Part shown: positions 51,655 to 64,000 of the stretch, in pieces
How positions within the stretch are numbered: the stretch's first letter is position 1
How the letters are laid out: each line of letters opens with the position of its first letter
From: Pseudonocardia sp. TRM90224
GTDB taxonomy: Bacteria > Actinomycetota > Actinomycetes > Mycobacteriales > Pseudonocardiaceae
Direction: 5' to 3'
DNA: 64,000 nucleotides
Assembly (NCBI RefSeq): GCF_021245725.1
Contig: NZ_JAJGSX010000010.1
Coordinates: 124,001-188,000 of the forward strand
Notes under the pieces: model-generated
Database searches by the model: none
Seen by the model: the letters and a program-made list of their open reading frames with translations, nothing else
What the model was told of the DNA's origin: nothing
Translations under genes and position numbers: made by a program

Positions 51655-53196
51655 TCATTCCAGCTGGGTGACCGTCCCGCGCCGGCCGTCGACGCGCACC
51701 CGCATGCCGGTGCGCAGCGCGCTCGTTGCATCGCGGCAGCCGACGACGGCGGGAATGCCGAGCTCGCGGGCGACGATCGCGGCGTGCGAGAGCAGCGCAC
51801 CGGTGTCGGTGACGACGGCCGCCGCTCGTGGGAACAGCGGCGTCCACCCGACGTTCGTCACGGCGGTGACGAGCACCTCGCCCGGCCGCAGCTGCGCGCC
51901 GTCCTCGACCGTCGGCAGCACTCTGACCAACCCCTCGACGACGCCGGGCGACGCGCCCGTGCCAGCGACCTGCCCGGTGGCAGCCACTTCCGACACGGCG
52001 CCGACCTCCGTGTCGTAGCTGCCCCTGACCAGCGGCGGGGGCGGCGGCATCGCGACGTAGTGCGCGTAGGTCGCTTTGCGGAGGGCGATGTCGGCGTCGG
52101 CCGGTCGGCCGTGGAGCAGCTCGATCGTCTCGTCGAGCGAGAGGAAGAAGGCGTCCTCGCCGAGGCCCGTGAGCTCGCCGGCCCGCAGCACGAACGCCCG
52201 GATCACCCAGAACACCCGCATCGCCTCGGAACGCACCTGCTCGCGCATGCGGGCCGCCGCGGCCCAGCGGTCGAGCGCGCGTCGCACGCGCGTCACCCGC
52301 CGCGGGTGCGCTGCCTCGACCTGCCGCAACGCCTCCGCGCGGGCCGCTTCCCGCGCGGCCAGCAGGTCGGCCGGATCCACGGCGTCGGCGAGCAGCGCGA
52401 GCTGGGCGTCGCGCCAGCCCGGGTCCTCCGCGGGCCGGGGCATCGAGAGCTCGAACTCGTGCGGCCCGCGGTGGCCGTACCGCTGCGCGTACCCGGCCCA
52501 GTCGAGCTCGCCGCGGGCCAGCGCCGCCAGCCCGAGCAGCGGGCCGAGGCTCGCCAGCTCGGCGCCGGCCGAGGTCAACATCTCCGGCTCCATCGCCGCG
52601 AGCCTCTTCGGGGTGCTGGCCAGCGCCGATCCGATGCGGTGCACGACGTCCATCAGGTTGCCGACGGTCGCGAAGAGCGGGCCGATCGTCGACCACAGAT
52701 CGGCGAGCTCCGCGGGCGAGCGGGCGTCCGTGATCGCGCGGTGCAGCTCGGCGCACCGGTCCGGGATGCCGGCGAGCAGCCCGTCGAGGTTGCGGCGGAT
52801 GGTGCGGGCGCGCACCGCCCCCACCACGGCTCCCTTGCCGAGCGCGATCGCCGTGCCCACCTTCGGCAGCCTGACCAGCGGGATCGTCGTCCCCGCCGGC
52901 AGGGTGCCGAAGATCGGCTCGGCGGTGCGCAGCACGGTCTCCGCGGAAATGCCGAACGTCGCCCCGATCGACGCGAGCACGCTCAGGTCGAGGTAGATCC
53001 GCCCGCCGATCCGACCGAACGCGCGGTGGCCCGGGACGGCCGCGCCGACGAGCGCGCGCGACACGAACTCCGAGACGGCCGACCACGTGGCCGGCGTCAT
53101 GACGTCGGGGATCGCCTCGCCGAGGTTGCCGTTGGTCCACAGGTGATCCACATCGCGGCTGTCGTTCCACACCTCGAGGCGGTACGTGCTGGTCAT
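51655..53196 (-). CDS. PEP-utilising-domain protein lacking ATP-grasp half
   Basis: A 513-residue protein resembling the central and C-terminal parts of rifampicin phosphotransferase/PEP synthase. It opens with WTNGNLGEAIPDVMTPATWS (central domain), continues through a helical domain, and ends with the swivelling His domain TDTGALLSHAAIVARELGIPAVVG, which contains the phosphorylatable His. The N-terminal ATP-grasp domain (about 300 residues) is absent and no separate ATP-grasp gene adjoins it. It cannot by itself make the phosphorylated His intermediate by the known mechanism. ATG 53196 overlaps the upstream TetR stop (ATGA). Confidence 0.85.
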   Translation of the reverse strand: MTSTYRLEVWNDSRDVDHLWTNGNLGEAIPDVMTPATWSAVSEFVSRALVGAAVPGHRAFGRIGGRIYLDLSVLASIGATFGISAETVLRTAEPIFGTLPAGTTIPLVRLPKVGTAIALGKGAVVGAVRARTIRRNLDGLLAGIPDRCAELHRAITDARSPAELADLWSTIGPLFATVGNLMDVVHRIGSALASTPKRLAAMEPEMLTSAGAELASLGPLLGLAALARGELDWAGYAQRYGHRGPHEFELSMPRPAEDPGWRDAQLALLADAVDPADLLAAREAARAEALRQVEAAHPRRVTRVRRALDRWAAAARMREQVRSEAMRVFWVIRAFVLRAGELTGLGEDAFFLSLDETIELLHGRPADADIALRKATYAHYVAMPPPPPLVRGSYDTEVGAVSEVAATGQVAGTGASPGVVEGLVRVLPTVEDGAQLRPGEVLVTAVTNVGWTPLFPRAAAVVTDTGALLSHAAIVARELGIPAVVGCRDATSALRTGMRVRVDGRRGTVTQLE

Positions 53197-53948
53197 CGTG
53201 CTCCTTCGACGAGCCCGGCCGCGAGCCGGTACGCGGCCTGCGCCTGCGCGAGGGCGGTGGTGAGGTAGTCGGCGGTGATCCGGGCCGCCCGGTCGGCCTC
53301 GGCGGGCGACAGCGGCGTCCCGCGGTCGAGCAGGCGGTGCGCGGAGTCGGCGACGAGCCACGGCAGCCGCTCGCCGCCGGCGCTCAGCTCGGCAGGCAGC
53401 ACCGGCGCCGTCGTCAGGAAGCCCATCAGCACGGCCGCCACGGCCGCCAGCAACTCCGTGGTCGGGATGTCGGTGCGGATCAGCCCGGTGGCGCGCAGGG
53501 CGTCGAGGTAGGCGGCGAAGCCGCGGGCGGTGCCCTGCTGACCGGCGACCGGTTCGGCGTGCGCGAGCCGGCCCAGCACGTCGAGGTCGTTGCCGATCAC
53601 GGCCCGCAGCAGCGGCCGGCGCTGCGTGGCCCGCGCGGAGTGCAGGAGGACGTCGTGCACGCCGGCGACCGTCGGCACGGCCGCGTGCACGTCGCTGACC
53701 AGCGCGAGCCGCTCGCGGCGCAGCACGGCGGTGAAGAGCGCGTCGCGGCTCGGGAAGTGCAGGTAGATCGTGCCCTTCGCCACACCGGCGGCCGTCGCGA
53801 CCCGGTCGATCGACGTGCCGGCGTACCCGTGCGCGAGCACGGCGGCCGCGGCCTCGTCGAGTATCCGCTCGGTACGGGCCCGCCACGCCTTGACGTCGCG
53901 CCGTCCCGGCGGGCCTGGCCGTCGCCTTCCGTTCACAACTCTGACCAT
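53193..53948 (-). CDS. TetR-family regulator
   Basis: A 251-residue TetR regulator with helix-turn-helix SIDRVATAAGVAKGTIYLHF near residues 45-65 and a basic N-terminal extension (VNGRRRPGPPGRRDVKAW). It is translationally coupled to the PEP-utilising-domain gene, so the two form an operon. An inverted repeat TCTGACCA...TGGTCAGA overlaps its start and the divergent promoter of the HAD gene, indicating autoregulation and possibly control of the HAD gene. Confidence 0.92.
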   Translation of the reverse strand: MVRVVNGRRRPGPPGRRDVKAWRARTERILDEAAAAVLAHGYAGTSIDRVATAAGVAKGTIYLHFPSRDALFTAVLRRERLALVSDVHAAVPTVAGVHDVLLHSARATQRRPLLRAVIGNDLDVLGRLAHAEPVAGQQGTARGFAAYLDALRATGLIRTDIPTTELLAAVAAVLMGFLTTAPVLPAELSAGGERLPWLVADSAHRLLDRGTPLSPAEADRAARITADYLTTALAQAQAAYRLAAGLVEGAR

Positions 53949-53967
53949 ACCTGTTCATCTGGTCAGA
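53940..53967. promoter_or_regulatory. Inverted-repeat operator of TetR gene
   Basis: TCTGACCA and TGGTCAGA, perfect 8-bp arms 12 bp apart, covering the first codons of the TetR gene and the intergenic space before the HAD hydrolase. The shape and spacing fit a TetR operator. Confidence 0.75.
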
Positions 53968-53992
53968 ATTATCGGCCGGGGCGGGACGCTAA

Positions 53993-58786
<4,794 letters not shown>

Positions 58787-58797
58787 GGTGATCGAGC

Positions 58798-59838
58798 GTG
58801 GCCGAGAAGGACGCGGCGGCGGACGAGCCGAAGCCGTCACTGCTGGAACGGCTGCGGGCGAAGCACGCCTGGCTCGACCACATGATCAGGGCGGGCACGC
58901 GCTACACCGAACGCCACGGCGACCACTACGCCGCTGCGATCACGTTCTTCAGCGTGCTCTCGCTCGTGCCGCTGCTGATGATCGCGTTTGCGGTCGCCGG
59001 GTACATCCTGGCCTTCCAGCCCGAGCTGCTTCGCGAGCTGCAGGTCGGAATCGCGAAGAACGTCCCGGCCGGGCTCGACACGATCATCAACCCGGTGATC
59101 GAGCAGGCCATCTCGTCGCGCACCGCCGTCGGTGTGGTCGGTCTGCTCGGCGCGCTGTACTCCGGGATCGGGTGGATGTCGAACCTGCGCGAGGCCCTGT
59201 CCGAGCAGTGGGCGCAGGTGCCGGAGCCGCCGGCGCTGCCGAAACGGATGCTGTTCGACCTGCTCGCGCTGGTCGGGCTCGGCATCGCGCTCGTCGGCTC
59301 GTTCGCGATCACCGGCCTCGCCACCGGGTTCACCACGACCGTCCTGCGGATCATCGGGCTGGCCGAGGAGGGCTGGGCGGAGGTCCTGCTCGCCGTCGTC
59401 GGGATCCTGCTCGGGTTGCTGGCCAACTGGCTGATCTTCCTGTGGGTGATCGCGCGGCTGCCGCGTGAGCACGCCACCCTGCGCAGCGCGGCGAAGGCGG
59501 CGCTCTTCGGCGCGGTCGGGTTCGAGGTGCTCAAGCAGGTCATGACGTTCTACCTGGGGATGATCGCCGCGTCCCCGAGCGGCGCCGTGTTCGGCTCGTT
59601 CCTCGGCCTGCTCGTGTTCGTGTTCTTCGCGTCGCGGTTCGTCCTGTTCGTGACGGCGTGGGCGGCGACGTCGCGCGAGAACGAGCAGGAGGAACCGGCG
59701 CCCGTACCGGGCCCGGCCGTCATCCGGTCGGAGGTCGCCGTGCATGCCGGGCCGAGCGGCGGCACGATCGCCGGGCTGCTCGGGGCGGGGGTGCTGACGG
59801 GCCTCATCGGCGCGCGCGCGTTCGGACGGCGGCGGTAG
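58798..59838 (+). CDS. YihY/BrkB-family membrane protein
   Basis: A 346-residue integral membrane protein with six or so transmembrane helices, opening with an acidic cytoplasmic stretch and then GDHYAAAITFFSVLSLVPLLMI, the family signature, followed by GIGWMSNLREALSEQW. Members of the family have sometimes been annotated as ribonuclease BN or virulence brkB; the real function is unclear. It lies 11 bp after trpS. A family A palindrome begins 28 bp after the stop. Confidence 0.92.
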   Translation: MAEKDAAADEPKPSLLERLRAKHAWLDHMIRAGTRYTERHGDHYAAAITFFSVLSLVPLLMIAFAVAGYILAFQPELLRELQVGIAKNVPAGLDTIINPVIEQAISSRTAVGVVGLLGALYSGIGWMSNLREALSEQWAQVPEPPALPKRMLFDLLALVGLGIALVGSFAITGLATGFTTTVLRIIGLAEEGWAEVLLAVVGILLGLLANWLIFLWVIARLPREHATLRSAAKAALFGAVGFEVLKQVMTFYLGMIAASPSGAVFGSFLGLLVFVFFASRFVLFVTAWAATSRENEQEEPAPVPGPAVIRSEVAVHAGPSGGTIAGLLGAGVLTGLIGARAFGRRR

Positions 59839-59865
59839 GTCCCGCGCGGCGAGCGGGTTGCGGGG

Positions 59866-59924
59866 GAGGGCAGGAAAGCCACTTTCCTGCCCCCACAGGG
59901 CCTGAAAGTGGCTTTCCTGCCCTC
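59866..59924. repeat. Family A nested palindrome, copy 5
   Basis: Left half-unit perfect, right half-unit imperfect (GGGCCTGAAAG...CTTTCCTGCCC). It is in inverted orientation relative to the copy at 24284, with the same lesion. It lies between the convergent yihY and dacB genes. Confidence 0.87.
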
Positions 59925-59960
59925 CCGGCGGAGCCGGGGGGCCGCGTGTGGGGGTCCCGC

Positions 59961-61106
59961 TCAGCGTGAGCGGCGGCGGTGCCGCACGAGCAGCAGCGCG
60001 CCCGCCAGCATCGCGAGCACCCCGCCCACCCCGAGCAGCACACCCGCCAGCGGCACGGGCGGAGTGGCGGCGAGCGTCGCGGCGGCCGGTGGCGCTCCCG
60101 GTGCCGGAGCGGGTAGCGGCGGCGGGGCGTCGACGAGCCGCCCGAACCCGGTGCCGTCGCGGGGCTGGGTGAAGCCCCAGTCGAGCAGCGCCGCGGCCTG
60201 CTGCCACATCGGCGTGGGCCGCTGCTCGCCCCTGACCAGCGCGAAAACCAGCCGTCGCCCGTCGCGCTCCGCCGCGCCGACGAGGGTGTGACGGGCGGCG
60301 TCGGTGAAGCCGGACTTCGCGCCGAGCGTGCCGGGGTAGTGGCTCAGCATGCGGCTGTCGTTGGAGAGCGTGAACGGCGGGTGCTCGCCCCAGCCGGGGA
60401 ACGGGACCGTCCGCAGCGAGATCAGCGACGTGAACCGCTCGTCGTGCATCGCGGCCCGGAACAGCAGCGCGAGGTCGTACGCAGAGGCCGACATGCCCGG
60501 GGCGTCCAGCCCGGACGGTGATGTGGGCCGGGTGTCGAGCGCGCCGAGCTCGCGTGCGGTCGCCGACGTCGCGGTGAGCATCTGCGGCGTGCCACCGATG
60601 GCGCGGGCCAGCGCGGCAGCGGCGTCGTTGCCCGAATTGAGCAGCAGCCCTTCGAGCAGCTCCCGCACGCTGTAGCGGGTACCGGGGCCGATGCCGGCCT
60701 TGCTGCCGTCGATCGCGAGGTCGTCGACCGTGCCTTCCACCTGCGAGTCGAGGTCGAGCCGCTGGAGCGCGACGATCGAGGTGAGCACCTTCAGCGTCGA
60801 CGCCGGGCGGTGCCGGGCGTGCGGGGCGCGCGCGGCGAGAACGACACCGGTGTCGAGGTCGGCGAGGACGAACGCGGCCGCGCCCACCGCCGGCACACCG
60901 GCCGGCCCGATGTCACCGCAGCCGCCGAGCGCCGTCCCGCCGACGGGCTCGTCCGGCCAGGGCAGCGCGGCGACCGGCGGCCCCGTCTCCTCGACGGCCG
61001 CCGGCGCGGGCGGGACCTCCTGCCCGGGGCAGTGTCCTGCTGCCGGGGGCAGCGCAGGGGGCACGACCAGCGCACCCACCAGCGCAACCACACCCACCCA
61101 CCGCAT
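59961..61106 (-). CDS. dacB: D-alanyl-D-alanine carboxypeptidase
   Basis: A 381-residue serine peptidase (PBP5/DacB group) that trims the terminal D-Ala of peptidoglycan stem peptides. It has an N-terminal signal peptide and the penicillin-binding triad: STLK (Ser103, Lys106), SGN (158-160) and KSG (264-266). Two Cys in the N-terminal part (GHCPGQE, GGCGD) may be disulfide-linked. A C-terminal transmembrane helix (VLLGVGGVLAMLAGALLLV) with a basic tail RHRRRSR anchors the protein outside the membrane. It belongs to the conserved trpS-yihY-dacB neighbourhood. Confidence 0.95.
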   Translation of the reverse strand: MRWVGVVALVGALVVPPALPPAAGHCPGQEVPPAPAAVEETGPPVAALPWPDEPVGGTALGGCGDIGPAGVPAVGAAAFVLADLDTGVVLAARAPHARHRPASTLKVLTSIVALQRLDLDSQVEGTVDDLAIDGSKAGIGPGTRYSVRELLEGLLLNSGNDAAAALARAIGGTPQMLTATSATARELGALDTRPTSPSGLDAPGMSASAYDLALLFRAAMHDERFTSLISLRTVPFPGWGEHPPFTLSNDSRMLSHYPGTLGAKSGFTDAARHTLVGAAERDGRRLVFALVRGEQRPTPMWQQAAALLDWGFTQPRDGTGFGRLVDAPPPLPAPAPGAPPAAATLAATPPVPLAGVLLGVGGVLAMLAGALLLVRHRRRSR

Positions 61107-61175
61107 GCGCCGACACTACGGCTCCGCGCCGCCCACGATCGGATGATCATGGCCAGCCACCGGCGCCACCACCCG

Positions 61176-61244
61176 AAGTTCCCCACCGTTTTGCCAACCT
61201 GCACGCCGTTCTGCGTGTGCACCTTGGCAAAACGGTGGGGAAGT
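61176..61244. repeat. Family B palindrome, copy 7
   Basis: Arms AAGTTCCCCACCGTTTTGCC and GGCAAAACGGTGGGGAAGT, with inner dyad CTGCAC / GTGTGCA. It lies downstream of the SRPBCC gene (its last base is shared with that gene's stop) and upstream of dacB on the same strand. Confidence 0.9.
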
Positions 61245-61696
61245 CACGTGGCCGCCTCCGCCTGCGCCTTCACCGCCGCGACGGTCAGGTGCATCCCGTC
61301 GACCATGAGCCGGTCGCGGTCGCGGCCCAGCACCCCGGTCCCGACGAACGCCTTGACCAGCAGGTTGGGCTGCTTGGTGCGCTCGCGCCACTGCGTCAGC
61401 CGGGTGCCGTCGCCGTCGGGTTCGAGCCGCCAGCCCCACAGCATGCAGCTCTCGGCGACGCTGAACGTGAAGCTGCGCGGACGCTCGCACTCGACGACGC
61501 GGCAGTGCGTCCGCCAGCGCACCAGCCCGTGCACGTTCGAGCCGACGAACCGCGCTCCGACCGCGGGCCCGGTCGCGCCACCGATCCATTTCCCGCCGGT
61601 GTTCTCAGGGCTCCACTCGCCCATCCGCGTGATGTCGCTGACGAGCGCCCATACCCGCTCGGGGTCGGCGGCAACGGTCACGGTGACCTCGTCCAT
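61244..61696 (-). CDS. SRPBCC/polyketide cyclase-like protein
   Basis: A 150-residue protein of the START/SRPBCC fold. It opens VTVTVAADPERVWALVSDITRMGEWSPE (family N-terminus), has a central strand block, and ends with a long helix LMVDGMHLTVAAVKAQAE. Such proteins bind hydrophobic ligands; the ligand here is unknown. The gene is divergent from the BMP gene; its ATG at 61696 is 216 bp from that start. Its stop overlaps the family B palindrome edge. Confidence 0.85.
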   Translation of the reverse strand: MDEVTVTVAADPERVWALVSDITRMGEWSPENTGGKWIGGATGPAVGARFVGSNVHGLVRWRTHCRVVECERPRSFTFSVAESCMLWGWRLEPDGDGTRLTQWRERTKQPNLLVKAFVGTGVLGRDRDRLMVDGMHLTVAAVKAQAEAAT

Positions 61697-61912
61697 GTAC
61701 CTCTCCGTTCAAAAGGGAGCGCAAGCGTGCGACCGAATGTTGCACACAGCCTCCGAATGCGTACGTGAAGTGATGAGGTGCTCACTCACCGAAGCCGACG
61801 ATTCGGTCACGCCGAGAAGTCGACCATGTGAACAGGCGCGCCGACCAGATACGGTTCCCCGTCGTCGTGCCGGTCCGAGATCGGGACCAGCCGGAACAGG
61901 AAGGCGTCCTCA

Positions 61913-63061
61913 GTGCGGAACAGACGAGGTTTCGTACTGGCAGCTGCCGTGCTGACCAGTGCATTGGTTCTCGTGGGATGTGCCAGGGACACCGGGTCCA
62001 CTGCGCCATCGGGTGGAGGGGGCACGCAGGCCGGCGCCTGCACGAAGAACCCCGCCCCCGCAGGTGGTGGCGCCGGCGCGAGCACCGCTCCCGCAGCCGC
62101 GAACTCGAACGCGGCCGGCCTGAAGGTCGGGCTCGCGTTCGACATCGGCGGCCGTGGCGACGGCTCCTTCAACGACTCCGCGGCGGCTGGTCTCGAGAAG
62201 ACCATCTCGGACCTCGGCGTCCAGAAGGGCAACACCAAGGAGCTGTCCGCGGCCCCGAACGAGAGCGAGGACGCCGCGGCGACCCGCCTGCGCGGGCTCG
62301 CCTCCGAGGGCTACAACCCGATCATCGCCGTCGGCTTCAAGTACGCGACCGCGCTGAAGACCGTCGCCACCGAGAACCCGAACGTGCGGTTCGCGATCGT
62401 CGACGACGGCTCGGTCGAGCTGCCGAACGTCACCCCGCTGCTCTTCGCGGAGGAGCAGGGCTCGTTCCTCGTCGGTGCTGCCGCCGCGCTCAAGACGCAG
62501 ACCTGCAAGGTCGGCTTCGTCGGCGGCGTCGAGCAGCCGCTGATCCAGAAGTTCGAGGCCGGCTTCGTGCAGGGCGCGAAGGCCGTCGCACCGAACATCC
62601 AGATCGACATCAAGTACATCAGCCCGGCCGGCGACTTCACCGGCTTCAACGACGCAGCCAAGGGCCAGGCGATTGCGAAGGGCCAGCTCGACGCGGGCGC
62701 CGACATCGTCTACCACGCAGCGGGCGCCTCGGGGCAGGGTGTGTTCCAGGCGGCGAAGGCCGCGGGCAAGTCGGCGATCGGCGTCGACTCCGACCAGTAC
62801 AACATCCCGGCGTACTCGGGCGTGAAGGACGTGATCATCACGTCCATGCTCAAGCGGGTCGACGTCGCCGTGTTCGACTACATCAACGCCGTCGCGGCCG
62901 GGGACACCTCGAAGCTGCCCAAGACCTTCGACCTCAAGGTCGACGGTGTCGGTTACGCGACGTCGGGTGGCAAGATCGACGACATCAAGACCGATCTCGA
63001 CGCGTACAAGTCGGCGATCATCAGCGGGGCGATCACGGTCGCTTCCAAGCCGTCGTCCTGA
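61913..63061 (+). CDS. BMP-family nucleoside-binding lipoprotein
   Basis: A 382-residue BMP (PnrA-like) substrate-binding lipoprotein with lipobox LVGC (Cys near residue 23) and a Gly/Ala/Pro linker before the core. LAFDIGGRGDGSFNDSAAAGLEK is the hallmark, in which the Asp/Asn set contacts the nucleoside. FAEEQGSFLVGAAAAL and VGFVGGVEQPLIQKFEAGF follow, and VYHAAGASGQGVF near residue 265. It probably takes up nucleosides together with the ATPase that follows 82 bp downstream. GTG 61913 has AGGAAGG upstream. Confidence 0.94.
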   Translation: MRNRRGFVLAAAVLTSALVLVGCARDTGSTAPSGGGGTQAGACTKNPAPAGGGAGASTAPAAANSNAAGLKVGLAFDIGGRGDGSFNDSAAAGLEKTISDLGVQKGNTKELSAAPNESEDAAATRLRGLASEGYNPIIAVGFKYATALKTVATENPNVRFAIVDDGSVELPNVTPLLFAEEQGSFLVGAAAALKTQTCKVGFVGGVEQPLIQKFEAGFVQGAKAVAPNIQIDIKYISPAGDFTGFNDAAKGQAIAKGQLDAGADIVYHAAGASGQGVFQAAKAAGKSAIGVDSDQYNIPAYSGVKDVIITSMLKRVDVAVFDYINAVAAGDTSKLPKTFDLKVDGVGYATSGGKIDDIKTDLDAYKSAIISGAITVASKPSS

Positions 63062-63143
63062 TTCACGCACGGGTCGGGGGGTCGGAGACGCCACGAGCGG
63101 ATCCGGCCCCCCGATTCTCGTTCACGTCGAAAGGCAGCAAGGC

Positions 63144-64000
63144 ATGCCCGCCGCCGAATTTGCCGTCGAGCTCGCCGGGATCACAAAACGGTTCCCCGGC
63201 GTCGTAGCGAACAAGGACATCGACCTCAAGGTCCGCCGCGGCGAGGTGCATGCCCTCTGCGGGGAGAACGGCGCCGGCAAGTCGACGCTGATGAAGATCC
63301 TCTACGGCATGCAGCAGCCGGACGAGGGCACGATCTCCGTCGACGGCAGCGTGGTGCGGTTCCGCTCGCCGTCCGACGCGATCAAGGCCGGCATCGGCAT
63401 GGTGCACCAGCACTTCATGCTCGCCGACAACCTGACCGTCGCGGAGAACATCCTGCTCGGCGCGGAGGGCATGCACGGCATCGCCGGCGGTGCCCGCGCC
63501 CGGATCGCCGAGCTGGCCGAGACGGTCGGGCTCGACGTCGACCCCGGTGTGCTGGTCGAGCGTCTCGGGGTCGCCGACCGGCAGCGCGTCGAGATCATCA
63601 AGGTGCTCTACCGCGGCGCCCGCACCGTCATCCTCGACGAGCCGACGGCCGTGCTCGTCCCGCAGGAGGTCGACGAGCTCTTCGAGACGCTGCGCGGGAT
63701 GCGCGCCGAGGGGTTCACGTTCCTGTTCATCTCCCACAAGCTCGACGAGGTGCGCGCGATCGCCGACGCGATCACGGTGATCCGCCGCGGCATGTCGGTC
63801 GGCACCGCCGATCCCGCGACCGTCACGAGCCGCCAGCTCGCCGAGATGATGGTCGGCAGCGAGCTGCCCAGCCCCGAGACCAGGGAGTCCACGGTCACCG
63901 ACCGGCAGGTCCTCGTCGTCGAGGGCCTCGAGCTGGCCGGCGAGGGCGGGGGCCGGGCCCTGCTGGCCGGCGTCGACCTCGTGGTCCGTGCGGGAGAGGT
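63144..64000 (+). CDS. Nucleoside/sugar ABC transporter ATPase (partial)
   Basis: The 5' part of a two-domain ABC ATPase of the BMP-associated (YufO/NupA-like) group, cut by the window end after about 285 codons. The first NBD is complete: Walker A CGENGAGKSTL, Q-loop MVHQHFMLADNLTVAENILLG, a VADRQRVEIIKVLYRGA signature variant, Walker B TVILDEPTAVLVPQEVDEL, and FISHKLDEV. The second NBD begins near VLVVEGLELAGEGG. ATG 63144 is chosen as the start. It lies 82 bp after the BMP lipoprotein gene; permease genes are expected beyond 64 kb. Confidence 0.93.
   Translation, partial: MPAAEFAVELAGITKRFPGVVANKDIDLKVRRGEVHALCGENGAGKSTLMKILYGMQQPDEGTISVDGSVVRFRSPSDAIKAGIGMVHQHFMLADNLTVAENILLGAEGMHGIAGGARARIAELAETVGLDVDPGVLVERLGVADRQRVEIIKVLYRGARTVILDEPTAVLVPQEVDELFETLRGMRAEGFTFLFISHKLDEVRAIADAITVIRRGMSVGTADPATVTSRQLAEMMVGSELPSPETRESTVTDRQVLVVEGLELAGEGGGRALLAGVDLVVRAGE

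Overview
The window is high-GC actinobacterial chromosome, most likely a Pseudonocardia-like member of the Pseudonocardiaceae. The evidence is GC-rich third codon positions, frequent GTG starts, many ATGA or GTGA start/stop overlaps, an F420 biosynthesis gene (fbiC), a monomeric isocitrate dehydrogenase, BTAD/AfsR and TetR/LacI/MerR regulators, actinobacterial LexA boxes, and gene blocks also known from Mycobacterium (sucC-sucD-DUF5336-DUF6350-purN-purH; imuA'-imuB; dnaE2; folD-DUF3017; trpS-yihY-dacB). No rRNA, tRNA, CRISPR, prophage, insertion sequence or complete mobile element was seen.

Layout. 0-9.6 kb: a lipase-like hydrolase, succinyl-CoA synthetase (sucCD), two membrane proteins, the purine genes purN-purH, and an Erm-family 23S rRNA methyltransferase. 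9.6-24.3 kb: an L-rhamnose mutarotase and the two halves of the SOS mutasome (imuA'-imuB and dnaE2), each behind a perfect LexA box. Between those halves lie an M28 peptidase, a ribose/fructose-type ABC transporter with a divergent LacI regulator and paired operators, an ECF sigma factor and a MerR-thioredoxin pair. 24.3-35.1 kb: a P-loop kinase-like protein, a TetR/SnoaL-like pair, a pentapeptide-repeat protein, folD-DUF3017, a DUF2252 protein, and an ABC-2 exporter operon with a tandemly duplicated permease pair. 35.2-44.9 kb: isocitrate dehydrogenase, exonuclease III, a Ser/Thr kinase, a YbaK-like deacylase, a VapB45-like gene fragment, a flavin-dependent oxidoreductase with an AraC regulator, and a TetR-SDR pair. 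44.9-54.8 kb: a DUF4143 ATPase behind an exact 22-bp-period array, an IdeR-controlled siderophore-binding lipoprotein, fbiC, an MFS transporter, a rifampicin-phosphotransferase-like protein without its ATP-grasp domain, and a HAD hydrolase. 54.8-64 kb: a large BTAD/AfsR regulator, trpS-yihY, dacB, and the start of a BMP-type nucleoside ABC transporter cut by the window end.

The most striking features not explained by genes are dispersed intergenic palindromes: five copies of one family (called family A here), seven of a second (B) and two of a third (C). Most start within a few tens of bases of a stop codon. Family B shows compensatory changes in its stem, and family A is a nested dyad with two mutually exclusive folds. 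The other standout is the six-box array with exactly 22 bp periodicity that ends at the -10 element of the DUF4143 ATPase gene.
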